This document shows, piece by piece, positions 53,667-62,401 of a stretch of DNA of 64,000 bases. Positions within the stretch are counted from its first letter, which is position 1. Every line of letters begins with the position of its first letter. Origin of the DNA: Cupriavidus pauculus (GTDB taxonomy: Bacteria; Pseudomonadota; Gammaproteobacteria; Burkholderiales; Burkholderiaceae); the NCBI RefSeq assembly GCF_008693385.1, contig NZ_CP044067.1:1552501-1616500 (forward strand), read 5' to 3'. The notes beneath the pieces were generated by a model that had not been told where the DNA came from, ran no database searches, and saw only the letters and a program-made list of their open reading frames with translations. The position numbers were made by a program, and so were the translations under genes.

Positions 53667-54608
53667 CTATCGAGCGCCGCGCGGATCGAACGCCGCCGCG
53701 AGCCCGTCGCCGATCAGGTTGAGGGCCAGCACCGTGATCACGATCGCCATGCCCGGCAGCACGCAGACGTACCAGTCGGTGCGCAACACCTCGCGGCCCG
53801 CGCCGACCATGTTGCCCCAGCTCGCCACATTCGGATCGCCAAGCCCGAGAAAGGCCAGGCTCGACTCGGTCAGGATCGCGGTCGCGACCATCAGCGATGC
53901 CGATACCAGCACCGGCGTCAGCACGTTGGGCAAGATGTCGTGCGCGATGATGCGCGCATCGCTCGCGCCGAGCGCCTCGCTGGCGAGCACCATGTCGCCA
54001 TGCCGCAGCCGCAATACCTCCGCGCGTACCAGCCGCGCGAGCGCGGGCCATGAGGTAATGCCGATGGCAAGCGCAATCTTCCCGATCGACGGTTGCGCCA
54101 CCGCGACGATGGCCAGCGCGAACAGGAACGACGGAATGGTCTGGAAGAACGTGGTCACGACACCGAACGCGCGATCGATGCGGCCGTTGAAGTCGTTGCC
54201 GTAGTAACCCGCGGCAATGCCACCCGCCACACCGAGCACGACGGCAATCGCCGTGGACACCGCGGCGATCGTCAGCGATGCGCGCGCCCCGTGGAAAAGG
54301 CCGGCAAGAATGTCGCGCCCGAGCATGTCGGAGCCCAGCGGATACGCGGCGTCGCGTCCCGGCCAGAGCAGCGGCTCGGTCGCCATGTCGAGCGGATCGC
54401 CCGGAAACAGCCAGCCCGCGGTGACGGCGGCGGCCACGACCGCGAGCAGCAGCACGGTGCCGACCCACGCGCTCGGGGAACTCAGCAGCCGGCGCAGCGC
54501 ACCGTGCCGGCGCGCCGTCACTGGCGCGAGCGGCTCGGCCAGATCGGCGGCCGCGACATCGATCAGCGATGCCGCGTCGCCGCGCAACGATGGAGATGAC
54601 GAAGACAT
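53667..54608 (-). CDS. Peptide-type ABC transporter permease (DppC-like)
   Basis: 313 residues. After a cytoplasmic N-terminus of about 50 residues come six helices and the EAA loop EVLRLRHGDMVLASEALGASDARIIAHDILPN. DMLGRDILAGLFHGARASL is the standard DppC segment. The start at 54608 follows CGGGGAGTC. It lies 16 bp downstream of the DppB-like gene. Confidence 0.93.
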   Translation of the reverse strand: MSSSSPSLRGDAASLIDVAAADLAEPLAPVTARRHGALRRLLSSPSAWVGTVLLLAVVAAAVTAGWLFPGDPLDMATEPLLWPGRDAAYPLGSDMLGRDILAGLFHGARASLTIAAVSTAIAVVLGVAGGIAAGYYGNDFNGRIDRAFGVVTTFFQTIPSFLFALAIVAVAQPSIGKIALAIGITSWPALARLVRAEVLRLRHGDMVLASEALGASDARIIAHDILPNVLTPVLVSASLMVATAILTESSLAFLGLGDPNVASWGNMVGAGREVLRTDWYVCVLPGMAIVITVLALNLIGDGLAAAFDPRGAR

Positions 54609-54624
54609 GAACGACTCCCCGAAC

Positions 54625-55617
54625 TCAATGCGGCAAACGGATGCGCGGATCCACGCGCGCATAGACCGCATCCACGATCCAGTTGACGACGATCACGACC
54701 ACCGAGCTGCACAGCAGGATGCCCAGCAGCAGGTTGTAGTCGCGTTGATAGAGCGCGTCGAACGCCGTGCGTCCGAGCCCGGGCCACGAGAAGACCGTCT
54801 CGACGATCACCGCGCCGCCGATCACGGAGCTCGCCTGCACGCCGATCATCGTGATCAGCGGCAGCAGCGCATTGCGCAGGACGTGACGCGTGAGCACGCG
54901 CGGTGCCGGCGCGCCCTTGGCCACGGCCGTCCGCACGAAGTCCTGGCGCCGGACCTCGATCATGCTGGCGCGCATCAGCCGCACATACACGGCCATATAG
55001 AACAACCCCAGCGTGATCGCGGGCAGGACCAGATGCTGCCCGACGTCGAGCGCGTAGCGCCAGCCCGTGTAGCCCGATTCGACCGTGAACATGCCGCCGA
55101 CGGGCAGCCAGTCCAGCCAGACCGAGAACACGAGCACGAGCATCAGCCCAATCCAGAACAGCGGTGTGGCAAAGCACAGCAGCGCGGCGGCGGAGATGGC
55201 GGTATCGAGCAGCCGACCCGCGCGGCCCGCCGCCAGCACCCCGAGGCCCGCACCGACGACCACCGCGAACGCGATGCTGGCGCCCATCAACAGCAGCGTG
55301 GCGGGCAGCCGTTGCGCGATCAGGTCGAACACGGGCATGCCCTGGCGATGCGAGTAGCCGAGGTCGAGTTGCGCGAGATGCCAGAGGTATTTGTACAGCT
55401 GCACCCACAACGGCTGGTCGAGGCCGAACTGCGCGCGCAGCGCGGCGAGGTACTCGGGCGTGGCGGCACCCGCTTCGCCCGCAAGCACCTGCGCCGCGTC
55501 GCCGGGCGCCAGCCGCAGCAGGAAGAAGTTCACCACCGCGATGCCGAGCACCACGCCAGCCAGTTGCGCGAGGCGCCGCGCAAGCCTGTCCAGGGAATAC
55601 CGATTACTTGCCAGCAT
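54625..55617 (-). CDS. Peptide-type ABC transporter permease (DppB-like)
   Basis: 330 residues. First helix LARRLAQLAGVVLGIAVVNFFLLRL, then the periplasmic LGLDQPLWVQ-like FGLDQPLWVQLYKYL, and the EAA loop RASMIEVRRQDFVRTAVAKGAPAPRVLTRHVLRN. The ATG at 55617 lies inside the end of the binding-protein gene (14-bp overlap), so the two are coupled. Confidence 0.93.
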   Translation of the reverse strand: MLASNRYSLDRLARRLAQLAGVVLGIAVVNFFLLRLAPGDAAQVLAGEAGAATPEYLAALRAQFGLDQPLWVQLYKYLWHLAQLDLGYSHRQGMPVFDLIAQRLPATLLLMGASIAFAVVVGAGLGVLAAGRAGRLLDTAISAAALLCFATPLFWIGLMLVLVFSVWLDWLPVGGMFTVESGYTGWRYALDVGQHLVLPAITLGLFYMAVYVRLMRASMIEVRRQDFVRTAVAKGAPAPRVLTRHVLRNALLPLITMIGVQASSVIGGAVIVETVFSWPGLGRTAFDALYQRDYNLLLGILLCSSVVVIVVNWIVDAVYARVDPRIRLPH

Positions 55618-57250
55618 CGGCGCGTGCCACCGTCGCGCTCGCACCCGGCGGCTGCGCGAACCATGCGTTCTTCAGCGATGCGTAGATCTGATCCACGCCG
55701 CTGACCGTGTCGCGCAGCGACGACGATTGCACGGTGAAGAAGCGCAGTTCGAGCAGCGGCACGGACGGCAGGTCGTTCTGCACGACGGTCTGGAAGCGCT
55801 TGAACAGTTCCACGCGCTCGGGCTGGCTAGGCGAGCCCTGTGCCTCGTCGATCAGCTTGTTGGCCTCCTCACCACGGTAGCCGGAACCATTCGACCACGG
55901 AATGTTCTTGCCCACGGTGTCGGCGCGATAGGCGCGCGTCACCCCGACGAGCGGATCCGCGAAGCCGGCGAACCACACCACCGCGAGATCGAAGTCGCGA
56001 TCGCCGTAGACGCGCCTGGTATACGTCGGCGTGTCCTGCGTGCGCACATTCACGTCGATGCCGACCCGCTTGAGCGCCTGCTTGATGTACTCGGCGCTAC
56101 GCTTGTAGTCGTCGCCATACGGCAGATAGTCGATCTGGATCTTGAGCCGGTTGCCATCGGCGCCACGCTTGAGCCCCGCCGCATCGAGCAGCGCCTCGGC
56201 CTTGGCCGGGTCATAGGCGTACTTCGGCACCGCCGGGTTGAAGAACTGCGTGAGTGTCGACACGACCGGGCTGACCGCCGGCTTGCCAAAACCGAACCAG
56301 ACGACCTTGTTCAGCGCGTTGAGATCGATCGCATGGGCGAGCGCCTGGCGCACGCGCACATCCTTGAAGTACGGGCGATCGAGGTTCACGTCCATGAACA
56401 GCCACGGCGAAATCCAGTCGTAGCCGCGCGTCTCCAGCTTCAGCGACGGCAGCTGGGCCAGACGCTGCGCATCCTTGAGCGGCACCGGATTGAACGGTGC
56501 GTACTGCGCCTCGCCCTTTTCCAGCGCGGCGGCACGCGCGCTTGCGTCGGGAATGACCTTGAATACGATCTTGTCGAGGTACGGCTTGCCCTTGTCCCAG
56601 TAGTTCGGATTGCGCTCGAGCACGATGTAGTTGCCCTTGCTCCATTCCTTGAACACGAACGGGCCGGTACCCACCGGCTTGTTGTTGTACGGGTTGTTGA
56701 GGATGTCGGTGCCTTCGTACAGATGCTTCGGCAGTACCTGCGCGCCATTGCTGTTGAGCGAACTCAGCACCGCCAGCGACGGCTCGGAGAAGTGCAGGAC
56801 GACCGTGAGCGGATCCGGTGTATCCACCTGCGTGACCTTGCCGAACAGAATCTGGTTGCGCGGATGCAGCTTCTTCCAGACGTTCTCGAGCGTCCATTTG
56901 ACGTCGGCCGACGTGAACGGCTTGCCGTCGTGCCACTTGACGTTGGGCCGCAGATGGAACGTCAGCGTCTTCGAATCCTTCGAGATGTCCCAGCGCTCGG
57001 CCAGGGCCGGCTTGAGCTTGAAATCGTTGTCGTACTCGACAAGGCCGTCGAACACGTTGGCGCTGAAGAAACCCGTCGGGGCGGCCGAATTGAGCGCGGA
57101 CGTCAGGATGACCGGTTCGGGCTGGATGATCGTGGTCAGCGTGCCGCCGGTGCGCGGGGTTTCCGCCGCCGGCGCGGCGGAGGCATGCGGACTCGCAAGC
57201 AGCGCCAGGGTGGCGGGCAGCAGGAGCGTCCGGACAAATTTCTGGAACAT
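55604..57250 (-). CDS. Peptide-type ABC transporter binding protein (family 5)
   Basis: 548 residues, signal peptide to about residue 26 ([20 protein letters not shown]). Family 5 motifs: [82 protein letters not shown]. These proteins bind peptides, opines, glutathione or nickel. It leads the four-gene leftward operon (binding protein, two permeases, fused ATPase) and is divergent from the TauD-type gene; the shared TTCGTTC motif upstream ties it to sulfur control, so a sulfur-containing peptide or conjugate is a plausible ligand. Confidence 0.93.
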   Translation of the reverse strand: MFQKFVRTLLLPATLALLASPHASAAPAAETPRTGGTLTTIIQPEPVILTSALNSAAPTGFFSANVFDGLVEYDNDFKLKPALAERWDISKDSKTLTFHLRPNVKWHDGKPFTSADVKWTLENVWKKLHPRNQILFGKVTQVDTPDPLTVVLHFSEPSLAVLSSLNSNGAQVLPKHLYEGTDILNNPYNNKPVGTGPFVFKEWSKGNYIVLERNPNYWDKGKPYLDKIVFKVIPDASARAAALEKGEAQYAPFNPVPLKDAQRLAQLPSLKLETRGYDWISPWLFMDVNLDRPYFKDVRVRQALAHAIDLNALNKVVWFGFGKPAVSPVVSTLTQFFNPAVPKYAYDPAKAEALLDAAGLKRGADGNRLKIQIDYLPYGDDYKRSAEYIKQALKRVGIDVNVRTQDTPTYTRRVYGDRDFDLAVVWFAGFADPLVGVTRAYRADTVGKNIPWSNGSGYRGEEANKLIDEAQGSPSQPERVELFKRFQTVVQNDLPSVPLLELRFFTVQSSSLRDTVSGVDQIYASLKNAWFAQPPGASATVARADAGK

Positions 57251-57437
57251 GACAAGGGCGGGAAAGAGATGGGTCACCCAATATAGGGACCCGTCGGGCA
57301 CGCGCGAACGAACGTTTACGCATGCCGATATGCGCCGGCCGTCCATATCCAACCGCGAATTCCTTCGTTCTGCGCGGCTCGCCCCGCGGCGTATGGTGCG
57401 GAGCATTGCCCATCCCAAACAACAGGGAGACGAGTCC
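57251..57437. promoter_or_regulatory. Divergent control region with two shared motif copies
   Basis: GAACGAACGT (57306-57315) is the exact reverse complement of the 10-mer upstream of the SsuA-like gene and points toward the leftward transporter operon. TCCATATCC (57342-57350) and ATTCCTTCGTTC (57359-57370) repeat the words upstream of the SfnB-like gene and point toward the TauD-type gene. CGCATGCCGATATGCG at 57319-57334 is a further near-palindrome between them. Confidence 0.55.
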
Positions 57438-58376
57438 ATGACACAGAACCCCACCCAGATCGAACTCGACGTACGCCCCGTTTCGGGACGCATCGGCGCC
57501 GAAGTCCGCGGCGTGCGCCTTGACGGCGACCTGCCGGGTGCGACGTTCGACGCCATCCGCGCGGCACTGCTGCGCCACAAGGTGCTGTTTTTCCGCGAGC
57601 AGGGGCATCTCGACGATGCCACGCAGGAAGCGTTCGGCTCGCTGTTCGGCCCGCCCGTCCCGCATCCGACGGTGCCCGTGCGCGCGGGCACGCAGTATCT
57701 GCTCGAGCTGGATTCGCAGCACGGGGGTGGCCGCGCGAACTCGTGGCATACGGATGTCACGTTCGATCTCGCCTATCCGCAGGTGTCGGTGCTGCGCGCG
57801 GTGGAGGTGCCCACTTACGGCGGCGATACGGTATGGGCCAACACCGCGGCGGCATACGAGGAGCTCCCGCCGCCGCTGCGCGAGCTTGCCGACAAGCTCT
57901 GGGCCCTGCACACCAACGACTACGACTACGCGGGCTCGCGCGTGTTGCCACACGGCCCGGATGCGCAGCATTATCGCGACGTGTTCACGCGCACCGTCTA
58001 CGAGACCGAGCATCCGGTCGTGCGCGTCCATCCGGAAACCGGCGAGCGCACGCTCGTGCTCGGGCATTTCGTGAAGCGCCTGCTTGGCTATTCCGCCAGC
58101 GACTCCGCGCATCTGATCTCGGTCCTGCAGAGCCATGTCCATCGGCTCGAGAACACCGTGCGGTGGCGCTGGCAGGCCGGCGACGTGGCCATCTGGGACA
58201 ACCGCGCAACGCAGCACTACGCGATCAACGACTATGGCGACACGCGCCGTATCGTGCGCCGCGTGACCATCGCGGGCGATGTACCGGTGAGCGTGGACGG
58301 CGAACGCAGCCGCGCCATCAAGCCCGCGCGCGACGGCGGCAACCTCGCGGCGGCGGACACGCGCAAGGCTGCCTGA
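57438..58376 (+). CDS. TauD/TfdA-family 2-oxoglutarate-dependent dioxygenase
   Basis: 312 residues. The non-heme iron triad is present: His104 and Asp106 in SWHTDVTFD and His260 in [11 protein letters not shown], with the 2-oxoglutarate-binding arginine in RRIVRRVTI. Such enzymes release sulfite from taurine, alkyl sulfates or sulfonates, or attack aryloxyacetates. The island context and the shared upstream motif support a sulfonate or sulfate-ester substrate. The start has CAGGGAGACGAG upstream. Confidence 0.92.
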   Translation: MTQNPTQIELDVRPVSGRIGAEVRGVRLDGDLPGATFDAIRAALLRHKVLFFREQGHLDDATQEAFGSLFGPPVPHPTVPVRAGTQYLLELDSQHGGGRANSWHTDVTFDLAYPQVSVLRAVEVPTYGGDTVWANTAAAYEELPPPLRELADKLWALHTNDYDYAGSRVLPHGPDAQHYRDVFTRTVYETEHPVVRVHPETGERTLVLGHFVKRLLGYSASDSAHLISVLQSHVHRLENTVRWRWQAGDVAIWDNRATQHYAINDYGDTRRIVRRVTIAGDVPVSVDGERSRAIKPARDGGNLAAADTRKAA

Positions 58377-58408
58377 TCCATCGACACCGTCGATCATCAG
58401 AAGCTAAA

Positions 58409-58431
58409 TTCGCCATTTTGGCTTTGGCGAA
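58409..58431. repeat. Inverted repeat between the dioxygenase and the hydrolase
   Basis: TTCGCCA (58409-58415) and TGGCGAA (58425-58431) around a 9-base loop, 33 bp after the dioxygenase stop. No clear T-tract follows (TGTCGTTT). A weak terminator or an operator for the following hydrolase. Confidence 0.4.
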
Positions 58432-58517
58432 GTGTCGTTTAGGCTGTCCCCATCGTTCAAACAGAGCTGCGTTGCCGGCCCGCATCCGCCAGCACACGCC
58501 GCCACGAGGAGACCGCC

Positions 58518-59519
58518 TTGACTTCTTCCCATTCCGCTTCTGCCCATTCCGACGTAGTATCCGATATGCCGCTGCCCGCCCGGCGACGCTTCCTGCGGGC
58601 CGGCGCGGCCGCGTTTGCCGCCGCGCTGGCCGGCACCGGCTGCGCGAGCCGCCCTGCAGCGAGTACCGCCCAGACGGGTACCTCGGATCCAGCCTCCATG
58701 CGCGCGACCCGCATTCGTTCCTCCGCCAGCGACGGCGTCGAGCTTGCCGTCTTCGAGACCGGCAACCCCAACGGCCGTCCCGTCATCTTCATCCACGGCT
58801 TCGCGCAGAGTCATGAAAGCTGGGCAAAGCAGATGTCCGCGCCGGAACTCCAGCATCTGCGCCTGATCGCGTTCGACCTGCGCGGCCATGGCGACTCCGG
58901 CAAGCCACTCGTCAAGGAGGCCTATCACGACAACGTACGCTGGGCCGAAGACGTCCGATCGGTGATCCGCGCAACGGGCGCGCGAAAACCTGCCATCGTC
59001 ACGTGGTCCTATGGCGGCCGCGTGGTCAACGATTATCTGACCGCATTCGGCGATGGAGAAATCGGCAGCCTGAACTACGTGGCCGCGACGTCGACGAGCG
59101 CGCCGTTCGGGCAAGGACGTTCCGCGCGGCTGATGGTGCCGATGATGTCCGACGATGCGATGGAAGCGGAGAAAGGCACCGAAGCGTTCCTGCGCGCATG
59201 TTTCGCGCGCCCACCGAGCGCGGCGGAACTCGCACAGATGGAACGCTTCAACGCCAAGACGCCCGTCGCCGTGCGCAAGCTGCTGGCCGGACGGCCCGCG
59301 GCGTACGACAACACGCTACGCGCGGTTCGCGTGCCGATGCTCGTCACGCACGGCCGCGAGGATCAGATCTCCGCGGTGGCGATGAGCGAGTACACGCACA
59401 AGCTCGTACCGCATTCGACGCTCTCGATCTACGAAGCCATCGGCCACGGCACGTTCTACGAGGACCCCGGGCGCTTCAACGCGGAGTTGCTGGCGCTGAT
59501 GGCGAAGCAGGCCGCGTAG
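58518..59519 (+). CDS. Exported alpha/beta hydrolase with Tat motif and lipobox
   Basis: 333 residues. TTG start at 58518, chosen because GAGGAGACC sits right before it; the next in-frame ATG (58566) has no such site. Residues 22-27 read R-R-R-F-L-R, a twin-arginine motif, followed by a hydrophobic stretch and L-A-G-T-G-C with lipid-accepting Cys42. The hydrolase core has IFIHGFAQSHESW (oxyanion region), nucleophile Ser164 in TWSYGG (Thr replaces the usual first Gly), Asp282 in GREDQIS and His310 in AIGHGTFYE. Predicted periplasmic, membrane-tethered esterase or haloperoxidase-like enzyme. It converges on the ferredoxin operon. Confidence 0.9.
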   Translation: MTSSHSASAHSDVVSDMPLPARRRFLRAGAAAFAAALAGTGCASRPAASTAQTGTSDPASMRATRIRSSASDGVELAVFETGNPNGRPVIFIHGFAQSHESWAKQMSAPELQHLRLIAFDLRGHGDSGKPLVKEAYHDNVRWAEDVRSVIRATGARKPAIVTWSYGGRVVNDYLTAFGDGEIGSLNYVAATSTSAPFGQGRSARLMVPMMSDDAMEAEKGTEAFLRACFARPPSAAELAQMERFNAKTPVAVRKLLAGRPAAYDNTLRAVRVPMLVTHGREDQISAVAMSEYTHKLVPHSTLSIYEAIGHGTFYEDPGRFNAELLALMAKQAA

Positions 59520-59533
59520 GCTCCGGCTCCCGC

Positions 59534-59926
59534 TTAATTACCCCATGACACCGCGATATCGCCGTTGACGAACGTCTGGCAGGCCATGCGGTAGCCGTCC
59601 GCGAGGTCCTGTTCCGACAGATGCTTGCGTTCCTTCGGCTTGACCGCGTCGGTATTCGCGAGGCCCGTCTCGATCTTGCAGCGGCACGTGCCGCAGATAC
59701 CGCCGCCGCACTTGAAAGGTATGCCGCCCTGCTCGCGCAGCGAGATGCGCAACAGGTTGCTGTTGCTCGGCGCGGTCACGGTCTTGCCCGCGTTGGTCAC
59801 GAACGTCACCTCGACGGTCGTGCGTTCCGCGGGCGTTGCGGCGGGCGTTGCGGCGGGCGTTGCGGCGGGCGTTGCGGCGGGGGTCGCCTCGGTGGCGGGC
59901 GCGGTGCCCAGCGTGTCCTGTGTCAT
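59534..59926 (-). CDS. [2Fe-2S] ferredoxin with PAAT-repeat N-terminus
   Basis: 130 residues. Plant-type ferredoxin domain from about residue 37: cluster cysteines Cys73, Cys78, Cys81 (CGGGICGTC) and Cys116 (MACQTFV). The first 34 residues are an Ala/Pro/Thr linker with four exact PAAT-type repeats, unusual for a ferredoxin and probably a flexible tether. Its ATG overlaps the stop of the 105-residue gene (ATGA). It is the last gene of the leftward permease/ferredoxin operon and likely an electron donor to an oxygenase encoded nearby. Confidence 0.92.
   Translation of the reverse strand: MTQDTLGTAPATEATPAATPAATPAATPAATPAERTTVEVTFVTNAGKTVTAPSNSNLLRISLREQGGIPFKCGGGICGTCRCKIETGLANTDAVKPKERKHLSEQDLADGYRMACQTFVNGDIAVSWGN
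59831..59878. repeat. Four tandem copies of a 12-bp unit inside the ferredoxin gene
   Basis: GGGCGTTGCGGC repeated exactly four times, in frame, encoding the PAAT repeats on the minus strand. Exact identity suggests recent slippage and possible length variation between strains. Confidence 0.85.
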
Positions 59927-60240
59927 CGTTTCTTCAGCGAAAGGTCCATCGTCCCGAACTTGGCAAGGTCCTGGAGCGCCGCGCGCGCGGCGTCCAGCGT
60001 GTCGAACCGTTCGAGAAACTTCGATGGCACCAGGTTGATCGTCTCCGCCTCGCGCCCGGCGGACTCGTCGATCACGCGCACCTTCACCGGCTGGTGAAGT
60101 TCGGCGATCACGAAGCTCGCGGTGGCGCGGCCATAGAACATGTAGTCATAGGTTTCCAGCGGCCGGATGTCGTCGAGCGAGCCTTCCATGGGCTCGGTGC
60201 GAAACTGGCCCGGCTTGCTGGTGAGGATGACGTACATCAT
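59923..60240 (-). CDS. Unrecognised 105-residue protein between two ferredoxins
   Basis: Starts MMYVILTSKPGQF at 60240; both ends overlap neighbours by ATGA (60237-60240 and 59923-59926), so it is translated with the two ferredoxins and is certainly real. No cysteines, no membrane segment. FYGRATASFVIAELHQPVKVRVIDESAGREAE looks like mixed beta strands, followed by a helix (LDAARAALQDLAKFG). I do not recognise the family. Position suggests an accessory subunit of the electron-transfer chain or of the oxygenase. Confidence 0.85.
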   Translation of the reverse strand: MMYVILTSKPGQFRTEPMEGSLDDIRPLETYDYMFYGRATASFVIAELHQPVKVRVIDESAGREAETINLVPSKFLERFDTLDAARAALQDLAKFGTMDLSLKKR

Positions 60241-60539
60241 GCCGGCATCTCTTCCTGGCACAACTCGATGTCGTGCGTCAGCCAGATCTGGCAGGCCAGC
60301 CGAAAGCCCTGCTCGATACGCTCGCCGAGCTGCTTCTTCTCCTTCCAGTTCGGGGGCGGCAGATGCTCGGCACCGGCCAGCACCTTGCAGGCGCACTTCG
60401 AGCACTTGCCCATGCCGCATTCGTATCGCAGGTTCGGATACGGAAACTGCTTGATACCGGCGCGCACGACCAGATTCGTTTCGGGCTTTACCTCGTCCGT
60501 GAAGACTTGGCCGTTCTTGTGAAAGACAACTTTCGGCAT
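60237..60539 (-). CDS. [2Fe-2S] ferredoxin
   Basis: 100 residues, a compact plant/adrenodoxin-type ferredoxin: Cys41, Cys46 and Cys49 (CGMGKCSKC) plus Cys83 (LACQIWL), with an extra Cys51. N-terminal strands read PKVVFHKNGQVFTDEV. It is 21 bp downstream of the permease and its stop overlaps the 105-residue gene. Two different ferredoxins in one operon are unusual for a transport operon and imply a dedicated redox enzyme; the diiron protein encoded divergently is the best candidate. Confidence 0.92.
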   Translation of the reverse strand: MPKVVFHKNGQVFTDEVKPETNLVVRAGIKQFPYPNLRYECGMGKCSKCACKVLAGAEHLPPPNWKEKKQLGERIEQGFRLACQIWLTHDIELCQEEMPA

Positions 60540-60560
60540 ATAGGTTCCAACGTGTAGCGG

Positions 60561-62099
60561 TCAGTGCCAGATAACCATCGCGCAGATCGTCGACACGACG
60601 AGCCCCGCGATCACCGGCAACAACAGTGCGCGCACGGCCTCGAGTACCGGCACTCGCGCAAAACCGGCCACGGCGATCAGCGACGACCACGCGATGAGCG
60701 TGCCGCCACCGGTCCATACCGCGCCCATCTGTCCCACGGCGGCGAGCGTCGCGGAGTCGAAGCCGACCACCGGACCGAGCGCGCCGGCCAGCGTGCCCGT
60801 CAGCGGCAGGCCGGCGAAGCCGGAGCCGTCGATGCCCGTGATCATGCCGACCAGCAGCACGCCGAAGGCCACGAGCACGTGGTTGTCGGGAATCATGTGC
60901 TGGTAGGCCTGGATCAGTTCGAACAGCAGGCTCGGTGCCTTGCCGGCATCCACGCCCAGGATCTGCGCGGCGGTCTCGCCCGCGCCGACAAAGAAGAAGC
61001 CCGCGATCGGCAGCACCGAACCCATCGCCTTGAACGCGAACACGAAGCCGTCCGTGATGTGTTCGGGGCAAACGTCGAGCATGCGGCGCGGACCCTCGGC
61101 GGCCAGCGTGGCCAGCATCATCAGCACGGCCGCGACGCCGCCGACCAGCGCGGCAGCCGCACCGCCCTTGAGGTCGGGCATCCCGCTGGCCACCTTCGGC
61201 AGCACCATCAGCGAGACCACGCACACGAACGCCAGCGGTGTCAGCACCGCGAAGAACTTGGACCACTTGATGCGGCGCTGCTCCACCATGGCAAGACTGC
61301 GTTCGATATTGGCGTCGGTGACGAGGGGCTCGTCGTGCGACGTGCCGCGCGCGATCTCGGCCTTGTCGAACGTCCCCGTGCCTTCCACCTCCGGATCGAT
61401 GCCGTTTGCCTTGGCCTGCCACCGGTCGAGCAGCGCGCCGCTGGCCGGAACGATATGACGGCGCATGGACAGGTACGCCAGCGCCAGCGCGATAAAGCCC
61501 GTAATGATCGACAGCACGAGCGCGCGGTCCGCGACCACGGCCGCGCTGACGGCCGCACCGGCCGCCTTGGCGCTGATACCGGGCGCCACGCCGATGACGT
61601 AGTCCGACGATAGCGCCATGCCCTGCCCGGCGATCGCAATGGCCATGGCCCCCGCGAGCGGCGGCAGGCCCGCGGCAATCGCCGCCGGCAGCAGAATCGC
61701 CGAGACCAGCGGCACCGCCGGCGTCGGCCAGAAGAACAGCGAGATCACATAGGTAATGCCCGCGAGGATGAAGTACGCGCTATGCCCGTTCTTCATGATC
61801 ACGCGGAAGGGCTCGACCATCCGGATATCCGATCGCAATGTCTTGAGCGCATTGAGCAGCGCGGTCATGAACGCGATCACCAGGAAGATGTTGAACAACT
61901 CTTTCGCCGCCACGAGGCTCGCGCCGAAGATGCCGCCGAGCGCTTCGACGGGATTGCCGGTAATGGCCAGGATGACGCAGAAGGTGCCGACGATCGACGG
62001 CACCACGACGTTGGCGCGCAGGATCATGGTCAGCACGATGACCACGACGCCCAATAGATATACCCAATGGGCAATGCCGATCTCTACCGTTGGTTGCAT
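60561..62099 (-). CDS. Multi-helix permease of the ion-transporter type, substrate unknown
   Basis: 512 residues with about 12 hydrophobic helices and a central hydrophilic loop (about residues 245-290). Segments such as HWVYLLGVVVIVLTMILRANVVVPSIVGTF, PTPAVPLVSAILLPAAIAAGLPPLAGAMAIAIAGQGMALSSDY and GMITGIDGSGFAGLPLTG recall the GntP/DcuC/CitMHS-like ion-transporter superfamily that moves organic anions. I cannot place it in a named family with confidence. AGGGGAGCC precedes the ATG at 62099. It is the first gene of the operon with the two ferredoxins. Confidence 0.8.
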   Translation of the reverse strand: MQPTVEIGIAHWVYLLGVVVIVLTMILRANVVVPSIVGTFCVILAITGNPVEALGGIFGASLVAAKELFNIFLVIAFMTALLNALKTLRSDIRMVEPFRVIMKNGHSAYFILAGITYVISLFFWPTPAVPLVSAILLPAAIAAGLPPLAGAMAIAIAGQGMALSSDYVIGVAPGISAKAAGAAVSAAVVADRALVLSIITGFIALALAYLSMRRHIVPASGALLDRWQAKANGIDPEVEGTGTFDKAEIARGTSHDEPLVTDANIERSLAMVEQRRIKWSKFFAVLTPLAFVCVVSLMVLPKVASGMPDLKGGAAAALVGGVAAVLMMLATLAAEGPRRMLDVCPEHITDGFVFAFKAMGSVLPIAGFFFVGAGETAAQILGVDAGKAPSLLFELIQAYQHMIPDNHVLVAFGVLLVGMITGIDGSGFAGLPLTGTLAGALGPVVGFDSATLAAVGQMGAVWTGGGTLIAWSSLIAVAGFARVPVLEAVRALLLPVIAGLVVSTICAMVIWH

Positions 62100-62401
62100 G
62101 AGGCTCCCCTGATGTGGGGCCCTTGTGGGGGCAGGTTTGATGAGTGATTGAATTTCCGTTTCGTATACTATATTCCGACGCAAACGAAACACAAGCGAAA
62201 ACCGGCAAGGTTAGGGAAACTCCGTGCCGTCACCCCTATGTAGTGCCAGAAACCGCACCACTGCACGGTTTCAGCGCATCCCGCACCGTTATCGACTGCG
62301 CGCGCCCTGCGCCATGCCCCAAAAACTCCGCTAGCAATTTCTTTGGCAATGTGTAGACTGTATACCGAATTGCAGCCCCCAACGGTCACGACAGCCCACT
62401 C
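62100..62401. promoter_or_regulatory. Divergent control region of the permease/ferredoxin and OCD/diiron genes
   Basis: 302 bp, no gene. A leftward promoter candidate is TTGTGT (62194-62189) and TATAGT (62172-62167) with 16-bp spacing. It is flanked by an inverted pair GTTTCG (62158-62163) and CGAAAC (62185-62190). The palindrome GTATAC occurs twice, at 62163-62168 and at 62360-62365, the second close to the rightward gene start. The two sites probably bind one regulator that controls both directions; no regulator gene is visible within the window. Confidence 0.5.

Noticed and set aside
59831..59878. CRISPR-like direct repeats
   Set aside because: Units are 12 bp, contiguous without spacers and in frame within a coding region.
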